Shown piece after piece: positions 8,919 through 16,673 of a stretch of 64,000 nucleotides of DNA. The position numbers and the translations under genes were made by a program. This stretch comes from Gluconobacter albidus (GTDB lineage: Bacteria > Pseudomonadota > Alphaproteobacteria > Acetobacterales > Acetobacteraceae). The notes under the pieces were generated by a model, which was given only the letters and a program-made list of their open reading frames with translations, was not told where the DNA came from and did not search any database. Numbering within the stretch: position 1 is the stretch's first letter; the number at the start of each line of letters is the position of its first letter. The stretch covers positions 122,995 through 186,994 of the forward strand of contig NZ_BEWL01000005.1 in the NCBI RefSeq assembly GCF_002723915.1. Direction: 5' to 3'.

Positions 8919-9594
8919 GCAGCCCCCCTTCCACAAGCTGCACAACCCGCGTCACAGCCCCGGACAGGGCCTCGGTTTCATGAGACGTCAGAACAATCCC
9001 GATCCCCAGGCGCTCCGTCAGATCCCGCAACAGACGCACCGTCCGCTCCTGCCCCGCCTGATCGAGCGCCGCCAGCGGCTCATCCAGCAACAGCAGATCC
9101 GGATTCCCTGCCAGAGCCTGCGCCAGCCCGACCCGCTGACGCTCCCCGCCGGACAGCAGCCCCAGCGGACGATGCGCAAACGTCGAAGCCCCCGTCAGCG
9201 CCAGAAGCCGGTCCGCCTCTTCCCGCCGAGACCGCAGACGCACCGGCAGCCCCCAGCGCACGCCGTCCACCGCCGCCCGCACATGACTGACCGCCGGAAG
9301 CAGCAACGCCGCATCCGTCACACTCTGCGGCATGTAACCGATATGCTGCCGGGCCTGCGCCGGCGACAGACCATGCGTGAGAATTTCGCCCGCCTGAAGC
9401 GGGATCAGCCCCAGCATCGCCCGCAGCAGCGTGGACTTCCCCGCCCCGTTCCGCCCCGACAGAAGCGTCATGCCCGAAAGCGGCACCATCAGGGACGCCT
9501 CCCGCAACACACAGGTCGATCCCGCCATGAGCGTCACATCCCGCAAAACCAACCCACGCTCCGGCTGACAGCAGACCCGTTTATTTTCCGCCAT
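8905..9594 (-). CDS. znuC: ABC transporter ATPase of metal importer (ZnuC-like)
   Basis: Cytoplasmic ATPase of 229 residues. It has a Walker A GRNGAGKSTLL near residue 46, a Q-loop MPQSVTD, the signature LSGGERQRVGLAQAL and Walker B LLLLDEPLAALD, followed by a switch histidine in TSHETE. The start is ATG 9594 (ATG 9597 is immediately upstream), within the 3' end of znuA, so the genes overlap and are co-translated. The size and position between binding protein and permease identify it as ZnuC-like. Metal choice rests on the regulatory site upstream. Confidence 0.88.
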   Translation of the reverse strand: MAENKRVCCQPERGLVLRDVTLMAGSTCVLREASLMVPLSGMTLLSGRNGAGKSTLLRAMLGLIPLQAGEILTHGLSPAQARQHIGYMPQSVTDAALLLPAVSHVRAAVDGVRWGLPVRLRSRREEADRLLALTGASTFAHRPLGLLSGGERQRVGLAQALAGNPDLLLLDEPLAALDQAGQERTVRLLRDLTERLGIGIVLTSHETEALSGAVTRVVQLVEGGLHVRV

Positions 9595-10486
9595 CATCCA
9601 GCGCCTGCTCCACCGTCTGAAGAATGCCATGAACCCAGCCCTGCCAGGACTGACCCGGTGGCAAAGTCTCCCCAATCGCCACGACCGGCAAGCCCACAGC
9701 CTGCGCCCGATCCACCAGCCGGTCGATCTGCGGCGAGTGAATGGCCGGATTGGTCATCAGCATCCGCACCTTCCGCCCGTCAACCAGCATATCGACCTGC
9801 GCCACATCGCGCGGCGACGGCTCCGCATGGTTCATGATCGCAAGCGCAAAATTCTCATCCACAACCGCCAGCCCCGCATCCCGAAGCAACGTCTCTCCGA
9901 CCGGCTCCACCGCCGCCACGGGCACGGGCACGGCATCATGACGGGCCTTCATCGCCGCCAGACGGGCTGTCACGCCCTCCAGCTCTTTCCGGAACGCCGC
10001 CAGCCGCTCCGCCACGTCCGACGCCGAAATTCCCGGCTGATGCGACAGCCTGTCCGCAAAGACCTGCGCAACTTTCCCTACCGCCACCGGATCGAGAAAG
10101 AGATGCGGATTGTCGCCGGGCCTCCACCCCGCCAGAGACGCCACCACGATCCGCTCCGGCACGGAAGCCGTAAAGGGAAGCGCCCAGTCGTCATAGGTCG
10201 CGCCATTCACCACCGCGATGGTCGCCCCTGCCATGGCGCGTGCCATGGAGGGCGAGGGCGTCAGATCATGCGGATCAATCCCCGGCGTCGCCAGAAGAGC
10301 CTGTGTCTGCACATCCTCCCCCCCGATCTGCGCCGCCACATCACACCAGGCCGCTTCAACGCACACCACACGCACCGGAGACCGGGCCGGAGACAGGACA
10401 GGAACCTGCGCCGGCTCGGTCTGAGCAACGGCTACAGGTCCTGAAATCAGTGCAGCCAGCAGAAAAGCCGGAAAAAAACGCATCAT
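9581..10486 (-). CDS. znuA: periplasmic zinc/manganese-binding protein (ZnuA/TroA family)
   Basis: Captures divalent metal in the periplasm and delivers it to ZnuB. 301 residues, with signal peptide MMRFFPAFLLAALISGPVAVA. Metal ligands expected in the family are visible at H73 (DPHDLTPSP) and H128 (NPHLFLDP). At the third ligand site, where zinc binders have histidine, the protein reads VVDENFALA, so an acidic residue may coordinate, as in manganese-binding relatives. The histidine-rich loop of many ZnuA proteins is absent. The start is ATG 10486, preceded by GAGGACC. First gene of the operon; a Zur-like palindrome overlaps its promoter. Confidence 0.87.
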   Translation of the reverse strand: MMRFFPAFLLAALISGPVAVAQTEPAQVPVLSPARSPVRVVCVEAAWCDVAAQIGGEDVQTQALLATPGIDPHDLTPSPSMARAMAGATIAVVNGATYDDWALPFTASVPERIVVASLAGWRPGDNPHLFLDPVAVGKVAQVFADRLSHQPGISASDVAERLAAFRKELEGVTARLAAMKARHDAVPVPVAAVEPVGETLLRDAGLAVVDENFALAIMNHAEPSPRDVAQVDMLVDGRKVRMLMTNPAIHSPQIDRLVDRAQAVGLPVVAIGETLPPGQSWQGWVHGILQTVEQALDDGGK

Positions 10487-10515
10487 GGTCCTCGGGGCAG
10501 GGGTCAAGGCTCAGG

Positions 10516-10533
10516 TGTTATAAAGTAACATTT
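10516..10533 (-). promoter_or_regulatory. candidate Zur operator over the znuA promoter
   Basis: TGTTA-TAAAG-TAACA (10516-10530) is an imperfect palindrome followed by TTT, close to the alphaproteobacterial Zur box (TGTTATAnnATAACA type). On the minus strand it covers a TATAAC -10 hexamer (10517-10522), which has a TGGTCA -35 hexamer (10540-10545) 17 bp away. A repressor bound here would block polymerase. It lies about 30 bp upstream of the znuA start. Confidence 0.6.
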
Positions 10534-10561
10534 ACGGCCTGACCATCCTCACCGGAACGCC

Positions 10562-10969
10562 TTATCCCTGACGCAGATAAAGTGCGGCTGCCGCGGCCAC
10601 AACCCTGCGCTGGTAATCCAGATTGAGCGGCAGCGTGCGGGAATGATAATCCCCGATCGCCTTCATCAGATTGCCATGCTCCTCATTCAGCGCCCTGCGC
10701 AGGATCATCGCCGCCGCCGCGATATTGAAACACGGCTCCAGCGCCAGACGCGCCGCAACCTGCGACACGGGCTGACGGGTTATGGAGGCGATCGGCAAAA
10801 TCCAGCGCGAATTGATCTGCATGAGCCCGATATCGACCGAGCCGTCCGTATTGGTGCTGACATGCCCCATCGTCCCGCCCTCGACCCGCTGGATCGCAGG
10901 CAGGATGCGCGGCGGCAGATGGTAATGCAAAGCCGAAGCCAGCATGCAGGCCAGCAGACCGCCAGCCAT
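10562..10969 (-). CDS. lytic transglycosylase, SLT domain
   Basis: A small (135-residue) lysozyme-fold transglycosylase. AIQRVEGG near residue 27 carries the likely catalytic glutamate, followed by DIGLMQINSRW (about 46-56), the G-L-M-Q-I-N substrate loop seen in VirB1/TrbN-type enzymes. A hydrophobic N-terminal segment (GGLLACMLASAL) may be an export signal. Such proteins cut peptidoglycan glycan strands and often accompany secretion machinery; none is nearby. No ribosome site is obvious before ATG 10969, and the upstream frame is closed by a stop. Confidence 0.75.
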   Translation of the reverse strand: MAGGLLACMLASALHYHLPPRILPAIQRVEGGTMGHVSTNTDGSVDIGLMQINSRWILPIASITRQPVSQVAARLALEPCFNIAAAAMILRRALNEEHGNLMKAIGDYHSRTLPLNLDYQRRVVAAAAALYLRQG

Positions 10970-11075
10970 GATTATGAACGAACCACAGGGTGAATCATAC
11001 CCCCGACCCTAGCATCGGACGCGCCTGCCTGCCATCCTGACCCCCTCGTGATGACCGCAAAGGACAGGAGGACAC

Positions 11076-11552
11076 GTGCAGGACACATCCGCGACCCTGA
11101 CACTGGACGCTCTCGGCATTTCCTATGAACGCCATGTCTATGACTACGACCCCTCAGCAGGGAAACTCGGCGTGGCCGCCGCAGCAGCGCTGGGCCTGTC
11201 GCCGGATCACGTCCTCAAGACCCTGATGGTCCAGATCGACGGACGCCCCGCCTGTGTGGTGCTGCCCGCGGATCGCGAACTGGATTTCGCCCGCGTGGCA
11301 CAGGCCTTCGGAGGCCGGAAAGCCAAGATGCTCTCCCGCCCCGACGCCGAACAGCGCACCGGCTACCGCATCGGCGGCGTGAGCCCCTTCGGACAACGCA
11401 GCGCCGTCCCCACGGCCTTCGAACAATGCGGCATGGACGGTCCGCCCGTGGTCATCAACGGCGGACATCAGGGCCTCCTGATCGAACTGTCCCCTCAGGA
11501 TGCCCTGACCGCCACCGGTGGCCTCGTGGCCGATCTGGTCAAACCCCTTTAA
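11076..11552 (+). CDS. YbaK/EbsC-type aminoacyl-tRNA deacylase
   Basis: A 158-residue YbaK-fold editing protein, probably hydrolysing mischarged Cys-tRNA(Pro). The N-terminal half has VLKTLMVQIDG (about 50-60) with the conserved lysine; the C-terminal half has GGVSPFGQR (about 100-108), the hallmark G-[GY]-x-S-P-[FL]-G loop. GTG 11076 is preceded by a strong GGACAGGAGGACAC. It stands alone and converges on galE. Confidence 0.88.
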   Translation: MQDTSATLTLDALGISYERHVYDYDPSAGKLGVAAAAALGLSPDHVLKTLMVQIDGRPACVVLPADRELDFARVAQAFGGRKAKMLSRPDAEQRTGYRIGGVSPFGQRSAVPTAFEQCGMDGPPVVINGGHQGLLIELSPQDALTATGGLVADLVKPL

Positions 11553-11561
11553 GCGACCGCT

Positions 11562-12551
11562 TCAAGCAGCGCCATATCCGTCCGGATGGTCCACACGCCA
11601 GCGCAGGGCCGTCTCGACGATATCATCAAGCTGACTGAACTTCGGGTCCCAGCCCGTTTCCTTGCGGATCTGCGAAGAATCCGCCACCAGAACCGCCGGA
11701 TCTCCCCCACGGCGCGGCGCCCATTCCCAGGGCACTTTCCGGCCGCTGACGCGCTCGACACTCTGGACGACTTCCAGATTGGTAAAGCCCAGACCATTGC
11801 CCAGATTATACGTCACGGACCGCTCATCGAGCTGCCCCATGGCGCGGATATGCGCATCGGCCAGATCCGTCACATGAATATAATCGCGCACACAGGTGCC
11901 ATCGCGCGTCGGATAGTCATTTCCGAACAGCTTCAGCCCGGCCCGACGTCCCAGCGCCGCGTCGATCGTCAACGGAATGAGATGCGTCTCCGGCCGGTGA
12001 TCCTCACCCAGACGTCCCTGTGCATCCGCACCCGCCGCATTGAAATAACGCAGGCACGCGCTCTTCATGCCGCAGATCCGGTCCGCCCAGACCAGCGCCC
12101 GCTCGATCAGATATTTGCTCTCGCCATAAGGCGATCCCGGATCCACCGGCGCATCCGCCGAAATCAGCGGCGGGCGGTCATCGCCACCAAACAGCGCCGC
12201 CGTCGAAGAGAACACAAAGCGCTTTACGCCATGCCGCGTGCAGGCCTCGATCAGGTTCAGAGCCGTAATGTAATTCCGGCGCAGATAGAGGAAAGGCTGG
12301 CTCATGCTTTCGCCCACAAGCGACAGCGCCGCAAAATGCAGAACCGCATCCCACTGCCCCGAAGCCACCGCCCGGTCCGTCGCCTCCGCATCCGCCAGAT
12401 CGACATGAATGAACTGCGCGCCCTGCGGCACGGCTGCCCGATGACCCGTGCTCAGATTGTCGAGAACGACAACCTCATGTCCGCCATCCACCAGAGCCTG
12501 TGCCAGATGACTTCCGACAAACCCGGCCCCACCCGTAACGAGATACTTCAC
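11562..12551 (-). CDS. galE: UDP-glucose 4-epimerase
   Basis: Interconverts UDP-glucose and UDP-galactose, supplying galactose for surface polysaccharides. As an extended SDR it has GGAGFVG at 7-13, the catalytic serine in FSSTAALFGG (114-123) and the pair Y142/K146 (YGESK). C-terminal NLGNGLGFTNLEVV is typical of GalE. I start at GTG 12551, giving 329 residues beginning KYLVTGGAG after the initiator; a TTG 33 bp upstream also keeps frame. No other gal genes are adjacent. Confidence 0.93.
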   Translation of the reverse strand: MKYLVTGGAGFVGSHLAQALVDGGHEVVVLDNLSTGHRAAVPQGAQFIHVDLADAEATDRAVASGQWDAVLHFAALSLVGESMSQPFLYLRRNYITALNLIEACTRHGVKRFVFSSTAALFGGDDRPPLISADAPVDPGSPYGESKYLIERALVWADRICGMKSACLRYFNAAGADAQGRLGEDHRPETHLIPLTIDAALGRRAGLKLFGNDYPTRDGTCVRDYIHVTDLADAHIRAMGQLDERSVTYNLGNGLGFTNLEVVQSVERVSGRKVPWEWAPRRGGDPAVLVADSSQIRKETGWDPKFSQLDDIVETALRWRVDHPDGYGAA

Positions 12552-12639
12552 TGATCCAGTTGTCCTTTTTCCAGAAATACCCAACCCGCCATGACTGATC
12601 CATGACGGGCCGGCTCAAGTAAGAGAAGACCAGAACAGG

Positions 12640-13077
12640 TCAGAGAAGATTCTGGGCGCGGTTGAGGATCATGCTGCACAGCTTCTGCTTCATCTGCCCC
12701 TTGAGGCTCGACAGCGACAGCGGATTGCTGCCCCCCGTCAGAAGCTGCCCCTGCTGCCCGGCGGCATAATCGCTGGAGGACGTCACGTCCTGCTTGCCCG
12801 TCAGGCTGCTCAGGGCCGAAGTGGCGCTGCTGCCGCTCAGATAGTTGTTCTGCACACAATAGCTCAGAACACCCGCAACATTGCCCGTGCTGGCGGAAGA
12901 CACGTTCGGCAGCATGCTGCCCATGATGCCGGTGCCCCCGGTCATGCCACTCATGCCCGACATGCCGCTCATGGCATTACCCGCACTGCCAACACCCGGA
13001 ATGGACTGGGCATGGGCCGAAGACGCAACAAGAGCAGCGGCCACAAGACCCGCGAAGAGACCGTTCGAGTAACGCAT
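12640..13077 (-). CDS. secreted DUF2501 protein
   Basis: 145 residues with a clear signal peptide ending near SSAHA/QS (residue 23). The mature N terminus is a low-complexity Met-Ser-Gly tract (repeats of MSG, about residues 35-50), and the C-terminal 80 residues match the DUF2501/YjjA-like family. Two cysteines (LSYCVQ and QKLCSM) could form a periplasmic disulfide. The start ATG 13077 follows AAGGAGAAAT, a strong ribosome site. The function of the family is unknown. Confidence 0.8.
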   Translation of the reverse strand: MRYSNGLFAGLVAAALVASSAHAQSIPGVGSAGNAMSGMSGMSGMTGGTGIMGSMLPNVSSASTGNVAGVLSYCVQNNYLSGSSATSALSSLTGKQDVTSSSDYAAGQQGQLLTGGSNPLSLSSLKGQMKQKLCSMILNRAQNLL

Positions 13078-13188
13078 CCTATTTCTCCTTCAGAAGACGC
13101 TCAGGGCAGCACCTGTCAGAAGTCACCGTCGCTGCCGACATGTTTACCGGAAGTGACGCTAACATAGGATTGCAACGGGTTCACCCGT

Positions 13189-14403
13189 CTAACGTCCACA
13201 GAACTCCCGCGCCGCACCATAAATATGATAGAGTGAACTGGCGGGCACGTCTGATACGGTCGCGTTTCCGAAGGCGTCGAAGCGGTCCACCCACAAAGCG
13301 CTTTTCTGGTCGGAACTGAACGTTCCAAAGAAATGCTCCGTCAGCCCCCGCAGAATATCCGGTCTCTCATTCCGACAGACCAGCAGACGGCAAAGCTCCG
13401 TCTGCGGCCAGATCCGCGTCGCATTTTCAACGGTCTGCCCCCCGTCCGTCACGGCATCCCGCACGACGGCGCCCTCCCCGACCCGCGCCAGGCCATGCGC
13501 CATTCCGAACGCGAACAATCCTTCCGCCGCCCGGCCAATCGCCCCGGCTTCCGGCGTCCCAGGCTCCAGACGCAGATAGTCCCGCAACAGCCAGGACCAT
13601 TCGAAAAGATGCCCCGGCTCCACGCGATTGCCCCCTGCGGGGGCCGTCGGGCGCCAGTCTGTCATGAAATCTTCAAGGAGCGCCCCCGATCCGGGCTGGA
13701 TGAGCTTCCTTAGCGCCAGCCGCACCAGAGACCGCGCCTCGTCCAGATAAAAGCTGTCCCCCGAAACCTCGAACAGCACCAGAAACGCCTCAAGCAGATG
13801 CATGTGCGGATTCTGGTGCCGGACCGCACCTATCAGCGGCACCTCGTCCAGAAACCCGCCATGCTTCGCCCGGAAAATCTGATGCAGCTCCAGCACGGTC
13901 TGCCGCGCCACCACCAGAAAATCCGGATTGCCGCTCAGGCGATACGCCCAGCCATAAGCAAACAGAATGAAAGCATGTGCATACAGGTCCCGCTTCGTCC
14001 CGACCGGGGTTCCGTCCGGTGCGACGGAAAAGATCCACCCCGCCTGCCCGTCCCGATGGCGATAAAGCCGCTCGACCTCTTCCAGACACATCAGCGCCTG
14101 CCCGGACGCCTCATGCAGCCCGTCCAGCGCCGCACGACAGAATGTCGAAATCTGCCGCGCCTGCACCATCAGCCGCGATGCCTCCAGAACCAGAGGCTCC
14201 CCGGCAAACGTCAGACGCTCGTGATACAGGCGCCTTGTGCGATCAAACCCAGCATCGCTCCAGAACGGCAGCACCGTCCGCGTCAGCCAGCCGCCCCAGA
14301 GCGACCGCTGGTCAGCATCCATGAGGGTCGGCAAAGAGGCGTAAGGCGTTCCGGTCTGCATCCGACTGCCGTATGAGAGCTGAACGCCCGCGTCAACAGA
14401 CAC
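13189..14403 (-). CDS. AGE family epimerase/isomerase
   Basis: An (alpha/alpha)6-barrel sugar isomerase or epimerase of the N-acylglucosamine 2-epimerase / mannose isomerase family, 404 residues. Recognisable parts are AYGWAYRLSGNPDFL, VRHQNPHMHLLEAFL (family motif with two active-site-type histidines) and EPGHLFEWSWLL (third histidine). Substrates in the family include mannose/fructose, cellobiose and N-acetyl-mannosamine; this one cannot be assigned. GTG 14403 has GAGG seven bases upstream; ATG 14361 is an alternative. Confidence 0.82.
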   Translation of the reverse strand: MSVDAGVQLSYGSRMQTGTPYASLPTLMDADQRSLWGGWLTRTVLPFWSDAGFDRTRRLYHERLTFAGEPLVLEASRLMVQARQISTFCRAALDGLHEASGQALMCLEEVERLYRHRDGQAGWIFSVAPDGTPVGTKRDLYAHAFILFAYGWAYRLSGNPDFLVVARQTVLELHQIFRAKHGGFLDEVPLIGAVRHQNPHMHLLEAFLVLFEVSGDSFYLDEARSLVRLALRKLIQPGSGALLEDFMTDWRPTAPAGGNRVEPGHLFEWSWLLRDYLRLEPGTPEAGAIGRAAEGLFAFGMAHGLARVGEGAVVRDAVTDGGQTVENATRIWPQTELCRLLVCRNERPDILRGLTEHFFGTFSSDQKSALWVDRFDAFGNATVSDVPASSLYHIYGAAREFCGR

Positions 14404-14466
14404 AGACCAGCCTCGACAGAACCAGAACGGAAATTTCAGATTTTAAATTTTCAGGGATAAGGAAAC

Positions 14467-14542
14467 TGGTGGAGCCAATCGGGATCGAACCGACGACCTC
14501 CTGAATGCCATTCAGGCGCTCTCCCAACTGAGCTATGGCCCC
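14467..14542 (-). tRNA. tRNA-Ala (anticodon GGC)
   Basis: Full cloverleaf of 76 nt on the minus strand with encoded CCA. The acceptor stem is GGGGCCA / TGGCTCC, the D arm carries AGCTCAGTTGGGAGAGC, and the anticodon stem CCTGA / TCAGG encloses ATGGCAT, so the anticodon is GGC, which reads GCC. The T arm contains GGTTCGATCC. Confidence 0.97.
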
Positions 14543-14587
14543 ACATGTTTCATCTGCGGCCCCTTTGGGACGGAGCCGGATGAGGGC

Positions 14588-14616
14588 GGTATATCGTCAT
14601 GATTTCGCCCTGACAA
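14588..14616 (-). promoter_or_regulatory. promoter of tRNA-Ala
   Basis: On the minus strand, TTGTCA (14611-14616) and TATACC (14588-14593) are separated by exactly 17 bp. This places transcription start about 40 bp upstream of the tRNA 5' end. Good match to the housekeeping sigma consensus. Confidence 0.5.
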
Positions 14617-14646
14617 GCCTGAAAAACAGATTTTGACAGCAGTTTT

Positions 14647-15258
14647 TCACGCCGAAATCGCCTTCAGCCTCCGCAGTTCCTCCAATAACGGAAGCAGGGG
14701 CAGCCCCAGAACGGCATCCTGCGCCCCTTCGACAGCCGAAAAAAGCTGTATTCCGGGGCCTTCCAGCCGATACGCCCCCACACAGGACAGGATCGCCGCC
14801 CCTTCCCGCTCCAGATAGGCCTGAAGGAACGCCTCCGAAAACGCCCGCATCGTCAGACGCGGCGACGCCAGATGCTCCCAGATTTTCTCACCCCCCTTAT
14901 AGAGAACGACCGCCGTGCGCAGAACATGCGTCCGCCCCCGCAGCCGGCGCAGATGTTCCCCTGCCTCAGCAACAGAGCCCGGTTTGGCAAACGCCACCCC
15001 GTCCAGATCTAGAATCTGGTCCGCCGCAACCGTCAGATCATCAAAGCCCACATCCCGTGTCGCGAGATTGGCTTTTGCATCCGCCAGGGCAATCGCCGTT
15101 TCCGAAAGCGTATACCCCTGCGCCTCGCAGGACCGCCGCAGCGCCTCCTCATCGAGATCGACCGGTCTGGCCTGCACCGTAAGACCCGCATTTTCGAGCA
15201 ACATGCGCCGGGCTGACGACCCGCTGGCAAGAATCAGGGAAGTACTGAAAGACATCAT
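14647..15258 (-). CDS. maf: Maf-family nucleotide pyrophosphatase
   Basis: A 203-residue house-cleaning pyrophosphatase that hydrolyses modified or surplus NTPs. LILASGSSARRMLL (about 8-21) is the family entry motif, and TVAADQILDLDG holds the catalytic aspartate of the usual A-D-T/Q segment. It is more divergent than the second Maf at 58174. GGAG sits 9 bases before the ATG pair. It lies on the left flank of the candidate replication origin, a position maf also has in other alphaproteobacteria. Confidence 0.88.
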   Translation of the reverse strand: MMSFSTSLILASGSSARRMLLENAGLTVQARPVDLDEEALRRSCEAQGYTLSETAIALADAKANLATRDVGFDDLTVAADQILDLDGVAFAKPGSVAEAGEHLRRLRGRTHVLRTAVVLYKGGEKIWEHLASPRLTMRAFSEAFLQAYLEREGAAILSCVGAYRLEGPGIQLFSAVEGAQDAVLGLPLLPLLEELRRLKAISA

Positions 15259-15541
15259 GATGTACGACTCCGTACTATCGACTGCGGAAAGAAGGACGAG
15301 TACTGCAGGAAACCCTGTGAAGGCATTGCGTCAGTACTGGGGTACATGGGGATAGTACCTGCCCTCCCGAAAGGAGTACCGAGTACCGTGGATTGTACGG
15401 TACACCAGCCGGAACTGGGGGTTGTACACAGCCTCTCTGTGGGCAATTCGGGATAGAATCAACGACTCCCTTGCAGACTGCGGCCTCCAGAGTTGTACAC
15501 AGTGTGAACAAGACGGGGTACATTTTCAGAAAGCCGGGTAC
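15242..15541. repeat. cluster of GTAC palindromes
   Basis: Fifteen GTAC sites start at 15242, 15262, 15272, 15300, 15334, 15342, 15355, 15376, 15383, 15395, 15400, 15424, 15495, 15518 and 15538. About one would be expected in 300 bp by chance. Two of them form the larger palindrome TGTAC-G-GTACA (15394-15404). Several spacings are near one or two helical turns (10, 20, 21, 20 bp). All but the first lie between maf and hemE. Confidence 0.85.
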
Positions 15542-15611
15542 CCCGGTATCCACAGGGATCATCTTAACCTCCAGCATTTCTTTCTTTTTTCTTTTATGAT
15601 TAGTGGGCGGC
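15259..15611. other. candidate chromosomal replication origin (oriC) between maf and hemE
   Basis: Noncoding 353 bp. DnaA-box-like nonamers: TTGTACACA (15422-15430 and 15493-15501), TTGTTCACA on the minus strand (15503-15511), GTATCCACA (15546-15554), and a weaker TTGCCCACA on minus (15439-15447). A pyrimidine/AT-rich tract at about 15573-15602 could be the unwinding element. Three GANTC (CcrM-type) sites lie at 15266, 15456 and 15464. In Caulobacter and Rickettsia the origin lies beside hemE. No direct origin evidence is available here. Confidence 0.6.
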
Positions 15612-16673
15612 ATGATTTCGGAAAACGCACCTTCCTCACCCTCGTCGAAACCGCTTCTGCGGGCCCTCCGTGGTGAAGCCGTCTGGCCGCCTCCGGTCTG
15701 GCTCATGCGTCAGGCAGGCCGCTATCTCCCCGAATTCCGCGCCATGCGCGACAGGGCCGACTTCCTCACCCGGTGCATGACCCCCGACATGGCCACCGAG
15801 CTGACAATCCAGCCCATCCGCCGCTACGGCATGGACGGCGCGATCCTGTTTTCCGATATCCTGATCCTGCCCTGGGCCATGGGTCAGTCTCTTGAATTCA
15901 TCGACGGCCGCGGCCCGGTCCTCGGCGCCATCCGCTCCGAAGCCGACCTCGCCCGGCTCGATCCCAAGCGCGTACAGGACGCCGTTGCACCAGTGCGCGA
16001 GACCTTGTCCCGCCTCGCCAAAGAGCTTCCCGACGTCACGACCCTTCTGGGCTTCGCAGGCAGCCCGTTCACCGTCGCCTGCTACATGGTCGAGGGCGGT
16101 GGATCGCGGGATTTCGCCGAAACCCGCCGCATGATGCAGACCAACCCGGCCCTGTTCGATCGCCTGATCGACACCCTGACCTCGAGTACCGCCGAGATGC
16201 TCTGTGGCCAGATCGAAGCCGGCGCGGAAGCCGTGATGCTGTTCGATTCCTGGGCCGGGATCCTGCCCCCCTCCGCATTCCGTCGCTACGTGATCGAACC
16301 GACACGCCAGATCGTCGCGTACATCCGCGCCCGTCACCCCAACACCCCGCTCATCGGCTTCCCACGCCTCGGCGGCATCATGGTCCGCGAATACGCGCAG
16401 AAAACCGGTATCAACACGCTGGCGCTCGACACGGTCGCCGACCCGGCCCAGATTTCCGAACTCCTGTCCGAAGCCGTTCCCGGCCTCACCCTTCAGGGCA
16501 ACATGGACCCGATGATCCTGTTCTCCGGCGGTGAGAAAATGATCCGTGAAGCCCAGGCCATTCGCGACGCAATGCGCGGAAAACCCCATGTTTTCAATCT
16601 CGGACACGGCGTCATGCAGCATACGCCCCCTGAAAACGTAGCGGCCCTCGTCGAGGCGGTACGGTCCGTATGA
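15612..16673 (+). CDS. hemE: uroporphyrinogen decarboxylase
   Basis: Decarboxylates the four acetate side chains of uroporphyrinogen III to give coproporphyrinogen III in haem synthesis. 353 residues, full length. The signature WLMRQAGRYLPEFR is at about 29-42, with the invariant arginines and the aspartate of ILFSDILILP following; FAGSPFTVACYMVEGGG and GHGVMQHTPPENV are also typical. ATG 15612 is preferred to GTG 15603. Its stop overlaps the next start (ATGA), beginning a hemE-HAD-hemJ operon. Confidence 0.96.
   Translation: MISENAPSSPSSKPLLRALRGEAVWPPPVWLMRQAGRYLPEFRAMRDRADFLTRCMTPDMATELTIQPIRRYGMDGAILFSDILILPWAMGQSLEFIDGRGPVLGAIRSEADLARLDPKRVQDAVAPVRETLSRLAKELPDVTTLLGFAGSPFTVACYMVEGGGSRDFAETRRMMQTNPALFDRLIDTLTSSTAEMLCGQIEAGAEAVMLFDSWAGILPPSAFRRYVIEPTRQIVAYIRARHPNTPLIGFPRLGGIMVREYAQKTGINTLALDTVADPAQISELLSEAVPGLTLQGNMDPMILFSGGEKMIREAQAIRDAMRGKPHVFNLGHGVMQHTPPENVAALVEAVRSV

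Noticed and set aside
12575..12606. Hairpin as terminator between galE and the DUF2501 gene
   Set aside because: The stem has a mismatch and no T run follows in either direction.
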